A DNA stretch of 64,000 nt from Flavobacterium hiemivividum (GCF_004349145.1 NZ_SMFO01000015.1:1178-65177), one strand, 5' to 3'; numbered from the stretch's first letter, positions 25,308 to 35,616 are shown. Program-made: numbers and translations. The notes: a model not told the origin generated them from the sequence alone.

Positions 25308-28300
25308 TTAGTAAACCAAAACTTTTCGACTGATAGATTTTCCTTTGCTATTTGCTAAAACAATATAAACCTCATTTTTTACCTTGATAGCAAAACTATG
25401 AATCATTTTTCCTTCCACTTTTTTATCTACTAATAACCTGCCTAACATATCATATACTTTAATATCAGTTTGTCCTTCTACCAAAGTTAAGTCCACATTA
25501 ATTTCATTTCCATCATAATAAATTGTGGCCGGTAAATGAACCACCTCTGGAATTATAGGCACGAAATGAAGTACAAATCTGTCTGCAGCGTCTTTAACTG
25601 AACCATTGAATTGATATGTTCCATTTGTATTTAAATCAGTAATCGTCTTTGTTTTCTTATCTTCTAATAATAGAACATCATAAGAGGCGCTTTCACTACC
25701 AATACTCAACGCATAATTACCATCCTTTCCTGCTTTGAACATTAGAGGAACCGACGCGTTTTCGATAATATCAGTTAAATTCAACACTGATAATTCCTTT
25801 TTCTCATGGTTTAAAAAGAGTGAAGGCGCTGTTGTAACCGTACTAAAAAGTTTTGCAGCACCAGCCTCATTTGAAGGAGCGCCAAATTGAAGTAATATTT
25901 CATCAGAACCATTATCTTCCTTAGAAGCTATTTGGACTTTTATAATCTCGGCTTTCGTCGTTTTCATCCTCATCCAATTATTTGCACCGCTATTTCCTCT
26001 GATGCTGTTTGTCATAGTAACAGTACCGTTAGTTGCCGCCCTAACGAAAAAACCTTGCATTGGCGCAATATTTTGTGTCACTCCATTTGTACCTATGGAT
26101 GTTAATGAATTGTACACCCCGTAATTACTTGTGACAGGGTTCCATATCCACATGTCAAAACCACCTCCACCAGACACTAGTAAAGCGTCACGCGTCCAAC
26201 CTGAAGTTGCTAACCAATCAATTGAGGAAGGGTATGGATTCCCAATTAAATTAAACCCTCTCACATTTGGGTCCTCTCCAAGAATACTATTTGTAATCGA
26301 ATAAGTTATACTTCCATTATTTAAATTTCCTGCAAATTCAGCAGTTGGATTTGTAGCTTGAACACTATACAAATAGCCATGGCCAGGAATGAAATTTGTC
26401 GAAGAATGTACCGCTGGCCACTTTGGATTCTTAGGATCTACCGTTAAACCGCCTTCATCATTTTTATGATATACCCAGCAAGGAGTTGGCTCATTCCAGA
26501 GATATAAGTCATAACCAGTTCCATTACCATACGTTCCAGAAGGTGTAAAACTACTTCCCGCTATTGTTTGATTAGAAACTGGAGCGGAAAGAAAATGCCA
26601 AGCTTCTTTAGCCCCACTAATATATCTTTGTACCGTAGCAGGAACATTATTTGTATTATGGATTAGAGAAGCGGTACCGGCGGCTGTGGACTTTAAAACT
26701 AACCCTATAGTTCCAGCGTTATTAGTGATAGAACCTGTCACCGTTAAGCTTTGGGCTGCATCAATGATAAATTTTTTAGCTGAGTTAATTGTCAAATTAT
26801 TAGCAAGGGCAAAGTTCGTTTTAAGAGTAACCCCATTTGCATTATCAATATTCAAATTAAAAATCTTTTCATTGAGATACTGATTGCTTTCTATAGTTTG
26901 CGCTGAAGAACCTCCATAAATAATGGTCGGTAAATTTGAAATCCCGTCCAAGCGCCCTGAAGAAACATTAAGTATATTTAATATACGAAGATTTCCATTT
27001 ACGGCTACATTATTGGCATTGTTCACAGTCAAATTAAAAACTTGATCATTAAAGAAAGATCCAGAAGTAATAGATTGGGTAATACTACCAGCGAATTCCA
27101 TTACAGAACCCGTAGCCGAAGCATCTATTTGCGCTCCGTTTGTAAAAAGAGTATTTCCTTTTATAGTAAGTATTTTGCCGTTGCAAACCACTTTATAAGT
27201 TGATTGTGTGTTGAGAATATTAGTCACTGATCGGTTCTGGTCTAATACTAAATTGTTTAGTGGAACATCGTCAAAAACAATACTAGCATCTACAGCAGGA
27301 ACAAAATTTTGAGTCCAGTTATTGGCATTATTCCAGTTAGTACTCACTGAGCCTTTCCATTTGTTTATGCTCGTGTTTGCAGCTAGGGTTCCATAAATAG
27401 AAACGGCACCAGATGTAGAAAGCATTCTTCCAGACAATTGTCCTCCAGCACCCATTGAAACGGCACCAGGATTACTAATTAAATTTCCACTAATCGTTGT
27501 CGAAGCAGCCATAGCAATTGCACCATTAGCCATCCAAAATATATTTGCGGGGGAAGCTCCATTTAACAAAACTACATTAGTACCTGCACCAGTTGTAAAT
27601 GCACCTCCTATTTTAAAAATAAATTGAGCATTGGGATCTCCTTGCGCATCTAAAATCAGAGTACCTCCTATTGATGCTGCACCTCCTATAAAATAGACAC
27701 CTGGGTAAAGTGTCTCACCAGTACCCATAGCTCTAGCTCCAGATGTAGAATTTGTTGTTACCGTGTTAGTTATCTGATTACAAATTTCTTTTAAATCTAG
27801 AACTGCTTGTGCAGTAACATTATTCGCAATTTCAATACTTCCATTAACAACTGATGGGCTTTCAAAACCAGTTACCGCACCTACATTTGTCCCGACACTG
27901 CCTTCAACATTAGAAACAGCGGTATTCGATACTGCCCCTTCGGATGTAAAAAGTGTAAAATTAATAAGTGACTTGAGATCAACCGTTACTGCTACGGGAA
28001 GTGTTGCCGCACTTATACTACTCACACAATTATTTAATGCAGATACTGATATCTTTCCATTTTGAGCGGCTGAACCCGTAGTTACCACAATCGATGTAGA
28101 CCCCGCTCCTGCAGTTATGATCCATCCTGTAGGAACTGTCCAATTATAAGTTGTAGTATTATCCACTGCTGCAATACTATATACCTGATCTACAACGCCA
28201 GGAAATTGTAAAACCTTTCCTGAAATTGCACCCGGTGTGCTAGGAGCTACACCTGGAGTACCTGAATTATTAAAAGTTATTAAAACGGGCGAAGAATAAG

Positions 28301-30704
28301 AACTACACCAGGACCCAAACTGATTTTGTACTTGTGCTCTAAAGTAGGTATTTGCCGTTATAGCACCCATCTTACTTACAGTTAAAACATTCGTCGTTTC
28401 AGCGATATCTGATACATTAGTAGTAAAAGCTGCATCACTTGCTTTTTGCCATTTCAAAATTTTTGTGTTTGCCGTTGCATATCCACTCAATGTCAAATTA
28501 GTGGTTGGTGAAGTTCCAGAGCAAATCGTTTGAGCAGGAGAAACTGAACCTCCTAAAGGAGCAGTAGTTCTAAAGATTCCAGTATTAGAATATCCAGTTG
28601 TTGCGCAGCTATTATAGGCTCTCACTCTATAATATAAATCTCCGGAAGGGAGGTTAGAAACGTAAAAACTTCCATTATTATAACCGACATTGTAATCATG
28701 ATAGATACCAACATACTCCGTAAAATTAGCATCTGTAGCAATATCTAAATACAAACCTGTTGTATTATCGACTATATTCCAATTAAGTTGAGCTGAATCA
28801 CATATAATATCAGCTGCATTAGTAACGACAGGAGCTGTAGTTGGAATAGGACTTGTGGCAAAACTCATGGTCGATGAACTAGGACCTGTACCACAGCTAT
28901 TATTAGCTCTAACTCTGTAATAATAGGTAGTCCCTGGATTTAATCCGGTTAAAACATGATTTAAAACATTCCCTACATCTAATTTATTATACACTGATAC
29001 AAATGTTGAAAAGTCACTATTTATGGATACATCAAGATAATATTTTGTTGCATTAGCCGTATATGCCCATCGAACCGTAAATCCGGTACAATTTGGACTA
29101 TCAGCCCTAGGTGATTCCGGTGCAGCAGGCGCTGAAACAACAGTAACATACTTATAGCCATTATCACCACTTGCATATCCTATTCCGCAAGCATTAACTA
29201 CATTTACTGAAATATTTCCAGAACCAGTCCCAACAGTAACCTCAATAGTGTTTGTACCTTGCCCCTTAGTTATTGACCATCCTGTTCCTGCTGGCACCGA
29301 CCATGAGTAGTTGGTTGCATTAGCCACTGCTGCAATACTGAATATTTGTGTGGTTGCTCCAACACATTGCGCAGCTAAACCTGTGATTATGCCAGGACTA
29401 GCAGGAATACTGGACACCATTATTGTAGCTGCTGTAGAAATCGCGGATGTACAGGCGCCACTAGTAACTAAAGCGCGATAATATGTCGTTGTATAAAGAT
29501 TAGGAGTTTTATAACTAGCAGTAGTACCTCCACTTCCTCCCGTTACAGTTGACCAACCTGTATTTCCATCAGCTGATTGTTGCCATTGAATAGTTCCGGT
29601 ACTTCCAGTTAAACTAATGGTAGTGCCACTTCCTGAACAAACAGTCGATGTAGTAGCTACTGCTATTCCGCCAACTGAGATTGGGCTTACTGTAATTGTT
29701 GCTTTATTATTTGCGTTTCCTGTACCATCATAGGTCGTTTTATAAACCAAACCTTCCATAGTAGCAGTAATAGAGGTAATTGTAATAGTTGTTGGTCCTA
29801 CATTATTTAAAGCTACGGTTGTAAATGTTGCAGTACCTGCGGTAGTTACCATCATGGTTGTGCTATTATTTTCTGAAGCATTTGGCGCACTCAGATCATA
29901 AGTAACTGTATAAGATCCAACTGGCAAGCTTTCGGCACTACCACTTATGGTTATCGTTAAATTATTATCTACACAGATAGAACTTGTCGTAGATGTACTT
30001 GCTAATAAATAATACGCCACAATAACTCGCCCACTGGCGCCATTACCGCCACTGGCCTTATTACCGCCGCCGCCGCCGCCGCCGGGAACAACCCCATTCC
30101 CTCCAGTTTCTCCATTTCCTCCACCTGTTCCACCTGCTCCTGCACCTGTTCCACCAGCTGCATTAGAATTCCCTGATCCTGTAGCCCCATTGTTTCCAAT
30201 AGCTGTTGGAAAGGCAGATCCACCACCTCCGCCACCACTACTTCCGCCTGCCGATCCTCCATCACCACCAGCAAATTTTATTGTTCCAGTACTTGAATTG
30301 ATTGCACCTCCAGTTTGCCCTGATGCACCTGCTGCGATAATAAGATTGGAACCAAATACAGAATTACCTCCACTACTATTTGCACTACCACCTGCACCAA
30401 CAGTTACTTTTTGTGAAGACCCTGAATTAACATTGACAAATCCTGAAGCATACGCCCCTCCACCTCCTCCTCCTCCTGTTGCATTACTCCCACCTCCTGC
30501 TCCACCACCCCAGGCTTCTAGCGTAACACCAGTAATTCCTGAAGGCACCGTAAAACTTGTACTTTCTGCTGTAGTAAATGTTGTTTTTGATTGTCCAAAA
30601 ACGGAAGTTAATCCAAATAGTAAAAACAACAGAAAAAGTATCTTTACATACATATTTGTGTTTTTTGTTATCTTTGTTTTTTCTGAAAAACTATCTTTTT
30701 TCAT
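25308..30704 (-). CDS. Giant surface adhesin: Gly-rich, Ig/FN3-like, DUF3494 ice-binding-like domain, T9SS tail
   Basis: About 1798 residues from the ATG at 30704; the ATG at 30653 would give a tighter signal peptide (YVKILFLLFLLFGLTSVFGQ). Order: signal peptide; glycine-rich domain (about 35-215, many GGGG runs); several Ig/PKD- and fibronectin III-like repeats (about 215-910; 'GLNPGTTYYYRVRA' is FN3-like); a DUF3494 ice-binding-like domain (about 912-1106, with GVYFIGGAASIGGTL and QFIFKIGGAF); beta-helix-like repeats (about 1110-1300); and a C-terminal T9SS sorting domain (DIKVYDMLGRLLVDKKV to KVLVY). It should be carried across the outer membrane by the T9SS and anchored at the surface. 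It lies 165 bases behind the usher-like gene without a clear terminator between, so it may belong to the same operon. Confidence 0.88.
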   Translation of the reverse strand: MKKDSFSEKTKITKNTNMYVKILFLLFLLFGLTSVFGQSKTTFTTAESTSFTVPSGITGVTLEAWGGGAGGGSNATGGGGGGGAYASGFVNVNSGSSQKVTVGAGGSANSSGGNSVFGSNLIIAAGASGQTGGAINSSTGTIKFAGGDGGSAGGSSGGGGGGSAFPTAIGNNGATGSGNSNAAGGTGAGAGGTGGGNGETGGNGVVPGGGGGGGNKASGGNGASGRVIVAYYLLASTSTTSSICVDNNLTITISGSAESLPVGSYTVTYDLSAPNASENNSTTMMVTTAGTATFTTVALNNVGPTTITITSITATMEGLVYKTTYDGTGNANNKATITVSPISVGGIAVATTSTVCSGSGTTISLTGSTGTIQWQQSADGNTGWSTVTGGSGGTTASYKTPNLYTTTYYRALVTSGACTSAISTAATIMVSSIPASPGIITGLAAQCVGATTQIFSIAAVANATNYSWSVPAGTGWSITKGQGTNTIEVTVGTGSGNISVNVVNACGIGYASGDNGYKYVTVVSAPAAPESPRADSPNCTGFTVRWAYTANATKYYLDVSINSDFSTFVSVYNKLDVGNVLNHVLTGLNPGTTYYYRVRANNSCGTGPSSSTMSFATSPIPTTAPVVTNAADIICDSAQLNWNIVDNTTGLYLDIATDANFTEYVGIYHDYNVGYNNGSFYVSNLPSGDLYYRVRAYNSCATTGYSNTGIFRTTAPLGGSVSPAQTICSGTSPTTNLTLSGYATANTKILKWQKASDAAFTTNVSDIAETTNVLTVSKMGAITANTYFRAQVQNQFGSWCSSYSSPVLITFNNSGTPGVAPSTPGAISGKVLQFPGVVDQVYSIAAVDNTTTYNWTVPTGWIITAGAGSTSIVVTTGSAAQNGKISVSALNNCVSSISAATLPVAVTVDLKSLINFTLFTSEGAVSNTAVSNVEGSVGTNVGAVTGFESPSVVNGSIEIANNVTAQAVLDLKEICNQITNTVTTNSTSGARAMGTGETLYPGVYFIGGAASIGGTLILDAQGDPNAQFIFKIGGAFTTGAGTNVVLLNGASPANIFWMANGAIAMAASTTISGNLISNPGAVSMGAGGQLSGRMLSTSGAVSIYGTLAANTSINKWKGSVSTNWNNANNWTQNFVPAVDASIVFDDVPLNNLVLDQNRSVTNILNTQSTYKVVCNGKILTIKGNTLFTNGAQIDASATGSVMEFAGSITQSITSGSFFNDQVFNLTVNNANNVAVNGNLRILNILNVSSGRLDGISNLPTIIYGGSSAQTIESNQYLNEKIFNLNIDNANGVTLKTNFALANNLTINSAKKFIIDAAQSLTVTGSITNNAGTIGLVLKSTAAGTASLIHNTNNVPATVQRYISGAKEAWHFLSAPVSNQTIAGSSFTPSGTYGNGTGYDLYLWNEPTPCWVYHKNDEGGLTVDPKNPKWPAVHSSTNFIPGHGYLYSVQATNPTAEFAGNLNNGSITYSITNSILGEDPNVRGFNLIGNPYPSSIDWLATSGWTRDALLVSGGGGFDMWIWNPVTSNYGVYNSLTSIGTNGVTQNIAPMQGFFVRAATNGTVTMTNSIRGNSGANNWMRMKTTKAEIIKVQIASKEDNGSDEILLQFGAPSNEAGAAKLFSTVTTAPSLFLNHEKKELSVLNLTDIIENASVPLMFKAGKDGNYALSIGSESASYDVLLLEDKKTKTITDLNTNGTYQFNGSVKDAADRFVLHFVPIIPEVVHLPATIYYDGNEINVDLTLVEGQTDIKVYDMLGRLLVDKKVEGKMIHSFAIKVKNEVYIVLANSKGKSISRKVLVY

Positions 30705-30868
30705 ATTTAAATTCAAGTCACAAATGCAACTTTTTAATTAATAATCTTATTATTCTTCAATTATCTATTATATAATTCAGTTGCTATTTATTAAGTTCAA
30801 AATTAACACTAGCCAACTTAAGCTGAACTGACCTATTTGTTTTTACCTTCATTGCTTATTCGTTTTTA

Positions 30869-33800
30869 TTAATGTTCCCCATTGCTGGTATCAACCTTTT
30901 TTCCATCATTGTATTTAACAATATAAGCTTTTTTTATACCCTTAGCTATTATTCTATTTTGTGCAGCTTTAGCTTCTTTTTTCGAATCGTATCTACCTGA
31001 AATATACCGAATCCTATCACTGGATAAAATTTCATAAAACACTGGTTTATAATTTAAAAACCAGTTCGAATGTACGTAATTTTTAAATACTCCAATCTGA
31101 ACACTATAAAAAAGCCCTTTTTCATCTGATATTTTGCCAAAAGCAGTATTCTTTTTAGTGTTATTTTGCTCTTTTGCTTCAACAGGAACAAAACTTTCTT
31201 TTACCTCTTCTTCTTTAACTACCGATGTCTCCCGAGTCGCAATTTTTTTTCCAAACTGATATGTAACAATTGATGTTCCATTAATACCTCTAAACGCAAG
31301 AGTATTCTTAGCAATATTTGCTTTTTCCTTTGTTCTAAAAAAACCATAATAATACTGAACATTACCATCAGCTAAATCTTCATAAAAAACTAGGTCTAGA
31401 TTATCCAACGCTTTTGGTTTTGTATGATCTTTATACACTCCAAGTTGAATACTATAAAAAACTTCCTCTGTATTAGTAATGCTTTCTATCGGTTTTGCCG
31501 CTAGATCTTCAGAAATTTTCTTGGGCTTGATTTGGACATTAACTTCAGAAGCTTCCATCTCAATTTCAGCTGCCGCTACCTTAGTTTTAATTTCAAAATC
31601 CAGTCCGTCCACTATCGTTCCATCCTCAGAAACTGCTATTTCAATCGTATGTTCTTTTGGAAAAGATTGATAATTCAGCTTTTCTAACTGTTGGTCATCA
31701 ACTCGAATGGTATAATTACCTGGTTTCAATCCCAAATAACTGAAATATCCATCGGACTCACTCAAGGTTTCCGCTACTTTTTTACTTTGCTTATCATAAA
31801 TCTGAACCGTCACTCTGCCTTGTCCTTTCGTAGCGCCTTTTTGATTCAAATAAACGGTACCGTTTACTTCCCCTAAAGAGAGAATCGGTACAAAAACTCG
31901 TTTGTATTGGTTAGGGTCAACCAATATCTGATAAGTATTGTGTTTGAACTTCCAGGATATACTCTCTAAATCATCATTAGAAAACTCTACATTATAACTG
32001 ACAAATGCATTCAAATCAGAAACTCTAACAATAGAATCTTTTTTACTTATTACCGCTTTACCCGCTGTCACTTTAACCGTCGTCAACAACACCATTTTTT
32101 CTCCTTTGTCTAATATTTCATTTTGATTCAGGTCCAAAAATGGATAAAATAAGATACCTCCTTTTCCTAAGGCTGAATTATTGCCAGCATGAACATAATT
32201 ATTATCTCCTCCAAAGGCCAAACTTCCCTGCGCATTTTCAGAAAAACTGAAATTATTATTGCTATAAAATGCAGACACACCTGTACGTGCATAAGGAAAA
32301 TCATATCTAAAGTTTAGGAAAACAGCATCGTTTTTCGAAGCAATATTTCTTTCATAGGATGCTGAAAAATACATTTTAGAAATCCTTTTCTCGATTTCGG
32401 CGCGATATCTCGTCAACATATTATCATTCAAATCATAGGCTACAGAAGGACGTAAAACAAAACCATTCAACATCCTATACGACATTGATAAATTAGTAGT
32501 CATATAAGGCGATTTTGTCCCAACCCAGTTAACTAATGTAGAAGAGTTGAAGCTTAATTGTTTGTAATAGGCTGAATATACAAAATCGAGCTGGTTGAAA
32601 TTAAAAGAGTCGTAGACAAATTGGCTAAAATTCAATTTAGAAAAACCTGAAAATTGATTTATTTTAAAAGGAACCGAGACTCTAATTTTCCTTTCCTCTT
32701 GTGCATTAAAACGCGTTGCCAACTGTCCTTTTACATATTTTGTATAATCCAATTCTAAAAAAGCGCTTTTTGTGAAGTTATAATTCAACAACCCAATCAT
32801 TCTCACATCATGGTCGTATTCTAAGTTGACAACCATCGTACTAAAGGGTTGAAAAGCTACTTTTGCAAAAGGAATAAATGGCCTATTGGGAATGCTCGAA
32901 AGATACTCTAAGCCTCCTCCTACAGTTAAAAAGCGATTCACACCATAATTAAAATCCCCTTTTCCATAGCGACTTCCATTCTCGTCTTGTAAAAAACCTC
33001 CAGAGATACTATATTCCAATGTTTTTGCTGGTATGAACGTATAGGGCGTATTCATAACACGCTCCTCAGTACGCTCTTCCCCTAGAGGTCCGTAAAACTT
33101 TAATCTTAAAGTCGTATATCCATAGACAATGGGAACGTTAAAAACATACAATCCTGATGCGTCGGCTTTAGTATAATCGACTAAAACATCGTTTATATAA
33201 AGCTCCACAGTCCAGTTAGGCTCTGTATACTCGTTAATAGCATAAGTTCCTGTTGCTTTTCTAACGGTATTAGGTGAATTATTGATTGTCGCTCCAATTA
33301 CTGGTGAATCTAGAAAGGCAATACTCTGATTGTATATCTTACCTACCTGAGCTTGCTTAATAATTTTCTTATCATTGTCAATCCACCGCCAGCTGTATTG
33401 CAGTTGGCGATTATCAAATTCGTACCTATCATTATAATTAATCGAAATATTGGCTTCGCCAAAAAGCAACTCACCCCCAACGCCTAAAATAACATTATTA
33501 GTAGTGGCTTCGTTTACGGTCTGATTAGAGTTTACAGCCCAATCTAACATCCCGAATTTAAACAAGTTATAATCCCGTGGAATAATAGTGTCAACGACTA
33601 CTTCCTGTCCTTGCAATTTCGAAATGCTGTTTCTACTGTTTTCAATTCGCATTTCTCTTACATAAGGCAATTCAAAACTAGACACTAATTTAGCAGAAAG
33701 CGATCTGGGATTGAATGTCAATGTTAAACCAAAAACTTCAGATAATACAGAAGCTTCCATATATTTAACACCCATTTCTTCCAGCAGACCATTTTTGGAC

Positions 33801-34174
33801 GTAATTATTTTACTACCTACTTTAATTTGCTTGGTATTGTAATCAATTGTGTAGGTTTTGGTTTCATTTTCGATAAAACCCTCTAAACTATTCCCAACTG
33901 TACTCTCATTGCACACTATTTTTAGATGCTTAAAGAAATCCGAAACGTTTATATAAAGTAAATTGGAATCTGTAATAATAGCATTGGTTTCAAAACTCCA
34001 TTTACCATCTACCACAATTTCTACAGGAACTTCATCAAAAGCAGCAAATAATGCCACCTCTTCATGAAAAGAATTTCCTTGTGCACGAGTATGCGTCGCA
34101 GTTACAACCATAAATAAGGCATAAAGCCATAGACAACGATAATTATTACACAAAATACAACAAGAAGTTTTCAT
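30869..34174 (-). CDS. Usher-like outer membrane protein with C-terminal SPOR-like domains
   Basis: 1101 residues with a signal peptide (1-31). The N-terminal periplasmic part (about 40-190) starts VPVEIVVDGKWSFETN and resembles usher N-domains of the alpha/archaic type. The middle shows NWTVELYINDVLVDYTKADA and GLYVFNVPIVYGYTTLRLKF, as in usher plug/core regions, followed by about 400 residues of alternating beta-barrel strands. Then comes a carboxypeptidase-regulatory-like domain (about 770-860, EVNGTVYLNQ...GNYTIRVDD), and finally two SPOR-like domains (about 905-975 and 1025-1095: FYSIQLGVYKD and FYSVQIGVFKN). It sits 23 bases behind a DUF4402-like gene that follows a PapD-like chaperone. 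Usher function is an inference from both context and sequence; I see no close match to classical FimD. Confidence 0.72.
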   Translation of the reverse strand: MKTSCCILCNNYRCLWLYALFMVVTATHTRAQGNSFHEEVALFAAFDEVPVEIVVDGKWSFETNAIITDSNLLYINVSDFFKHLKIVCNESTVGNSLEGFIENETKTYTIDYNTKQIKVGSKIITSKNGLLEEMGVKYMEASVLSEVFGLTLTFNPRSLSAKLVSSFELPYVREMRIENSRNSISKLQGQEVVVDTIIPRDYNLFKFGMLDWAVNSNQTVNEATTNNVILGVGGELLFGEANISINYNDRYEFDNRQLQYSWRWIDNDKKIIKQAQVGKIYNQSIAFLDSPVIGATINNSPNTVRKATGTYAINEYTEPNWTVELYINDVLVDYTKADASGLYVFNVPIVYGYTTLRLKFYGPLGEERTEERVMNTPYTFIPAKTLEYSISGGFLQDENGSRYGKGDFNYGVNRFLTVGGGLEYLSSIPNRPFIPFAKVAFQPFSTMVVNLEYDHDVRMIGLLNYNFTKSAFLELDYTKYVKGQLATRFNAQEERKIRVSVPFKINQFSGFSKLNFSQFVYDSFNFNQLDFVYSAYYKQLSFNSSTLVNWVGTKSPYMTTNLSMSYRMLNGFVLRPSVAYDLNDNMLTRYRAEIEKRISKMYFSASYERNIASKNDAVFLNFRYDFPYARTGVSAFYSNNNFSFSENAQGSLAFGGDNNYVHAGNNSALGKGGILFYPFLDLNQNEILDKGEKMVLLTTVKVTAGKAVISKKDSIVRVSDLNAFVSYNVEFSNDDLESISWKFKHNTYQILVDPNQYKRVFVPILSLGEVNGTVYLNQKGATKGQGRVTVQIYDKQSKKVAETLSESDGYFSYLGLKPGNYTIRVDDQQLEKLNYQSFPKEHTIEIAVSEDGTIVDGLDFEIKTKVAAAEIEMEASEVNVQIKPKKISEDLAAKPIESITNTEEVFYSIQLGVYKDHTKPKALDNLDLVFYEDLADGNVQYYYGFFRTKEKANIAKNTLAFRGINGTSIVTYQFGKKIATRETSVVKEEEVKESFVPVEAKEQNNTKKNTAFGKISDEKGLFYSVQIGVFKNYVHSNWFLNYKPVFYEILSSDRIRYISGRYDSKKEAKAAQNRIIAKGIKKAYIVKYNDGKKVDTSNGEH

Positions 34175-34197
34175 TTTTATACTGCTTAACGCTATGA

Positions 34198-34710
34198 TTA
34201 TTCTTGAGTAAAAGTCATTTCAAAATTACCCGAGTAAGTGCCTTTAGCTGAACCTGCAGGCACATGAAGTGTACCCCCAACACGTAATGTTGTGATAAAA
34301 TTACAATTGGTATTCACTGGAAATCTAGAACCTCTTGGCCCCTTTTCAGTTGGACCTATATTTAATGTTAGCGGTGATCCTACCCCATTACTTAAGGTTG
34401 TAATTAAAGCATAGTCAATGATTATGTTCCTTCCCTGACAAAGTTTTACTTCAAAAATAGCAGGCTTAGCGATAGAGCCAGAAATTGCAATAATACCCCC
34501 TGTTGTAGTTCTATTCCCTTGATAATCTACTGTAATAGTTCCACCTGAACCCGTGTCATAGAAAATTCCAAAATCGATTGGTTGCGTGGACTGTACCGTA
34601 ATGGTTCTTTGAGGGAGCGCTGGTTGAGCATAAGAAATAGTTAGAAACAAAAAGAATACCACTATAAAAAATAATGATTTTTTCTCGATATGTAAATCTA
34701 CTTTTTCCAA
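34198..34710 (-). CDS. DUF4402-like minor pilin candidate
   Basis: About 170 residues with a signal peptide (FFIVVFFLFLTISYAQ). The start must be the TTG at 34710, because a stop (TAG) precedes it and no ATG is in frame before the signal. The mature part has the DUF4402 layout: an N-terminal beta strand (ITVQSTQPIDFGIFYD), glycine-rich middle, C-terminal GTLHVPAGSAKGTYSGNFEMTF. Two cysteines (in VKLCQG and NTNCNF) could form a disulphide, absent from the other two DUF4402 proteins. It lies 19 bases after the chaperone and 23 before the usher-like gene, as expected for a minor or tip subunit. Confidence 0.75.
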   Translation of the reverse strand: MEKVDLHIEKKSLFFIVVFFLFLTISYAQPALPQRTITVQSTQPIDFGIFYDTGSGGTITVDYQGNRTTTGGIIAISGSIAKPAIFEVKLCQGRNIIIDYALITTLSNGVGSPLTLNIGPTEKGPRGSRFPVNTNCNFITTLRVGGTLHVPAGSAKGTYSGNFEMTFTQE

Positions 34711-34729
34711 CTATATGTAATTTATATTA

Positions 34730-35578
34730 TTATAAATTCAATTCCTTTTCTGCAATAATTTCCTTGCTCTCGTTCTCAGTATAAACAACTTTAAATTTCC
34801 CACCAGCGAAGTTGACCCCCTCTGGTTTTTGTAATCTCATTTGGTTTTTCCTTAAAGTTCCAGGTGTGTAAACGCCAATACCGTTTATCTTCCCCACTTC
34901 ATACACTATGTTTTTTGGAGAATTATAGCTGACCGTAATATCGCCATAAGTGGACATATTCCCTTTTCTATTAATATCGAAATTTAGAACACTGCCTGAC
35001 TCAGCCGTCTCTATATATTCCAATCCTGATAAAGTAACAGAAGTGTCTGACTCCCCTTTGCGGATAATACTGGCAATAGAAACACCAAAAACAGCTTCTA
35101 TTTTAACAGACAAAGCAGCAGGATCGACTTCAGTCTTTTCCTGACCGAGTGGCTTACTACTTTTTATTGCTCTAAAATAAAGATGGGATCGATATTCTCC
35201 TGCTTGGAGTTTGCTAGTATTTATTACTTGCACTTTAACAGTTTGAGATTCGTTAGGCGCCAAAGTAACTTGTCTTGGATACAGTCTCAAGAACGGACTT
35301 GCAAATTGCTGCCCTAAATCAGGGGCGGTAATCTCCTCAAAACCACCTGACTCATTCATCCTAAACTCTACAAAAGAAATATTGTAAACCGCAGAATCCT
35401 TGCCGATATTAGCAAGATTAATCTGTTGTGTTCTATTTCTCTCTTCAAAAACTAGTCTTTTTGGAAAAACAACCAAATCTCCTTGAGCTATCGTTTTATT
35501 AACTGACAATACACTAAAAACACTAAATAAGAAAAATCTAAGAAGATTTTTTTTAAAACAATACTCTTTCATAATCAT
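34730..35578 (-). CDS. PapD-like periplasmic chaperone
   Basis: 282 residues (starts at 35578 or 35572, both ATG). After a signal peptide (cut after TIAQ) comes an Ig-like domain: LVVFPKRLVFEERNRTQQINLANIG (G1-type strand region), then the hallmark RQVTLAPNESQTVKVQV and LQAGEYRSHLYFRA, matching PapD/FimC patterns 'P..i.L.Pg..q.vri' and 'l..geYRs.l.f'. A second domain (about 160-282) completes the boomerang shape. Length is a little above the usual 230-250. It is flanked by DUF4402 genes and the usher-like gene, supporting a role in folding and delivering pilin subunits. A terminator-like hairpin lies 40-80 bases upstream of the start. Confidence 0.85.
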   Translation of the reverse strand: MIMKEYCFKKNLLRFFLFSVFSVLSVNKTIAQGDLVVFPKRLVFEERNRTQQINLANIGKDSAVYNISFVEFRMNESGGFEEITAPDLGQQFASPFLRLYPRQVTLAPNESQTVKVQVINTSKLQAGEYRSHLYFRAIKSSKPLGQEKTEVDPAALSVKIEAVFGVSIASIIRKGESDTSVTLSGLEYIETAESGSVLNFDINRKGNMSTYGDITVSYNSPKNIVYEVGKINGIGVYTPGTLRKNQMRLQKPEGVNFAGGKFKVVYTENESKEIIAEKELNL

Positions 35579-35616
35579 ATACCTACGCCTTTTTTAAAAC
35601 AGTCGCAATATAGATA

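Noticed and set aside
30002..30741. Long open frames in other phases and on the plus strand opposite the glycine-rich domain
   Set aside because: They are proline-rich or low-complexity shadows forced by the GGN codon runs of the real gene.
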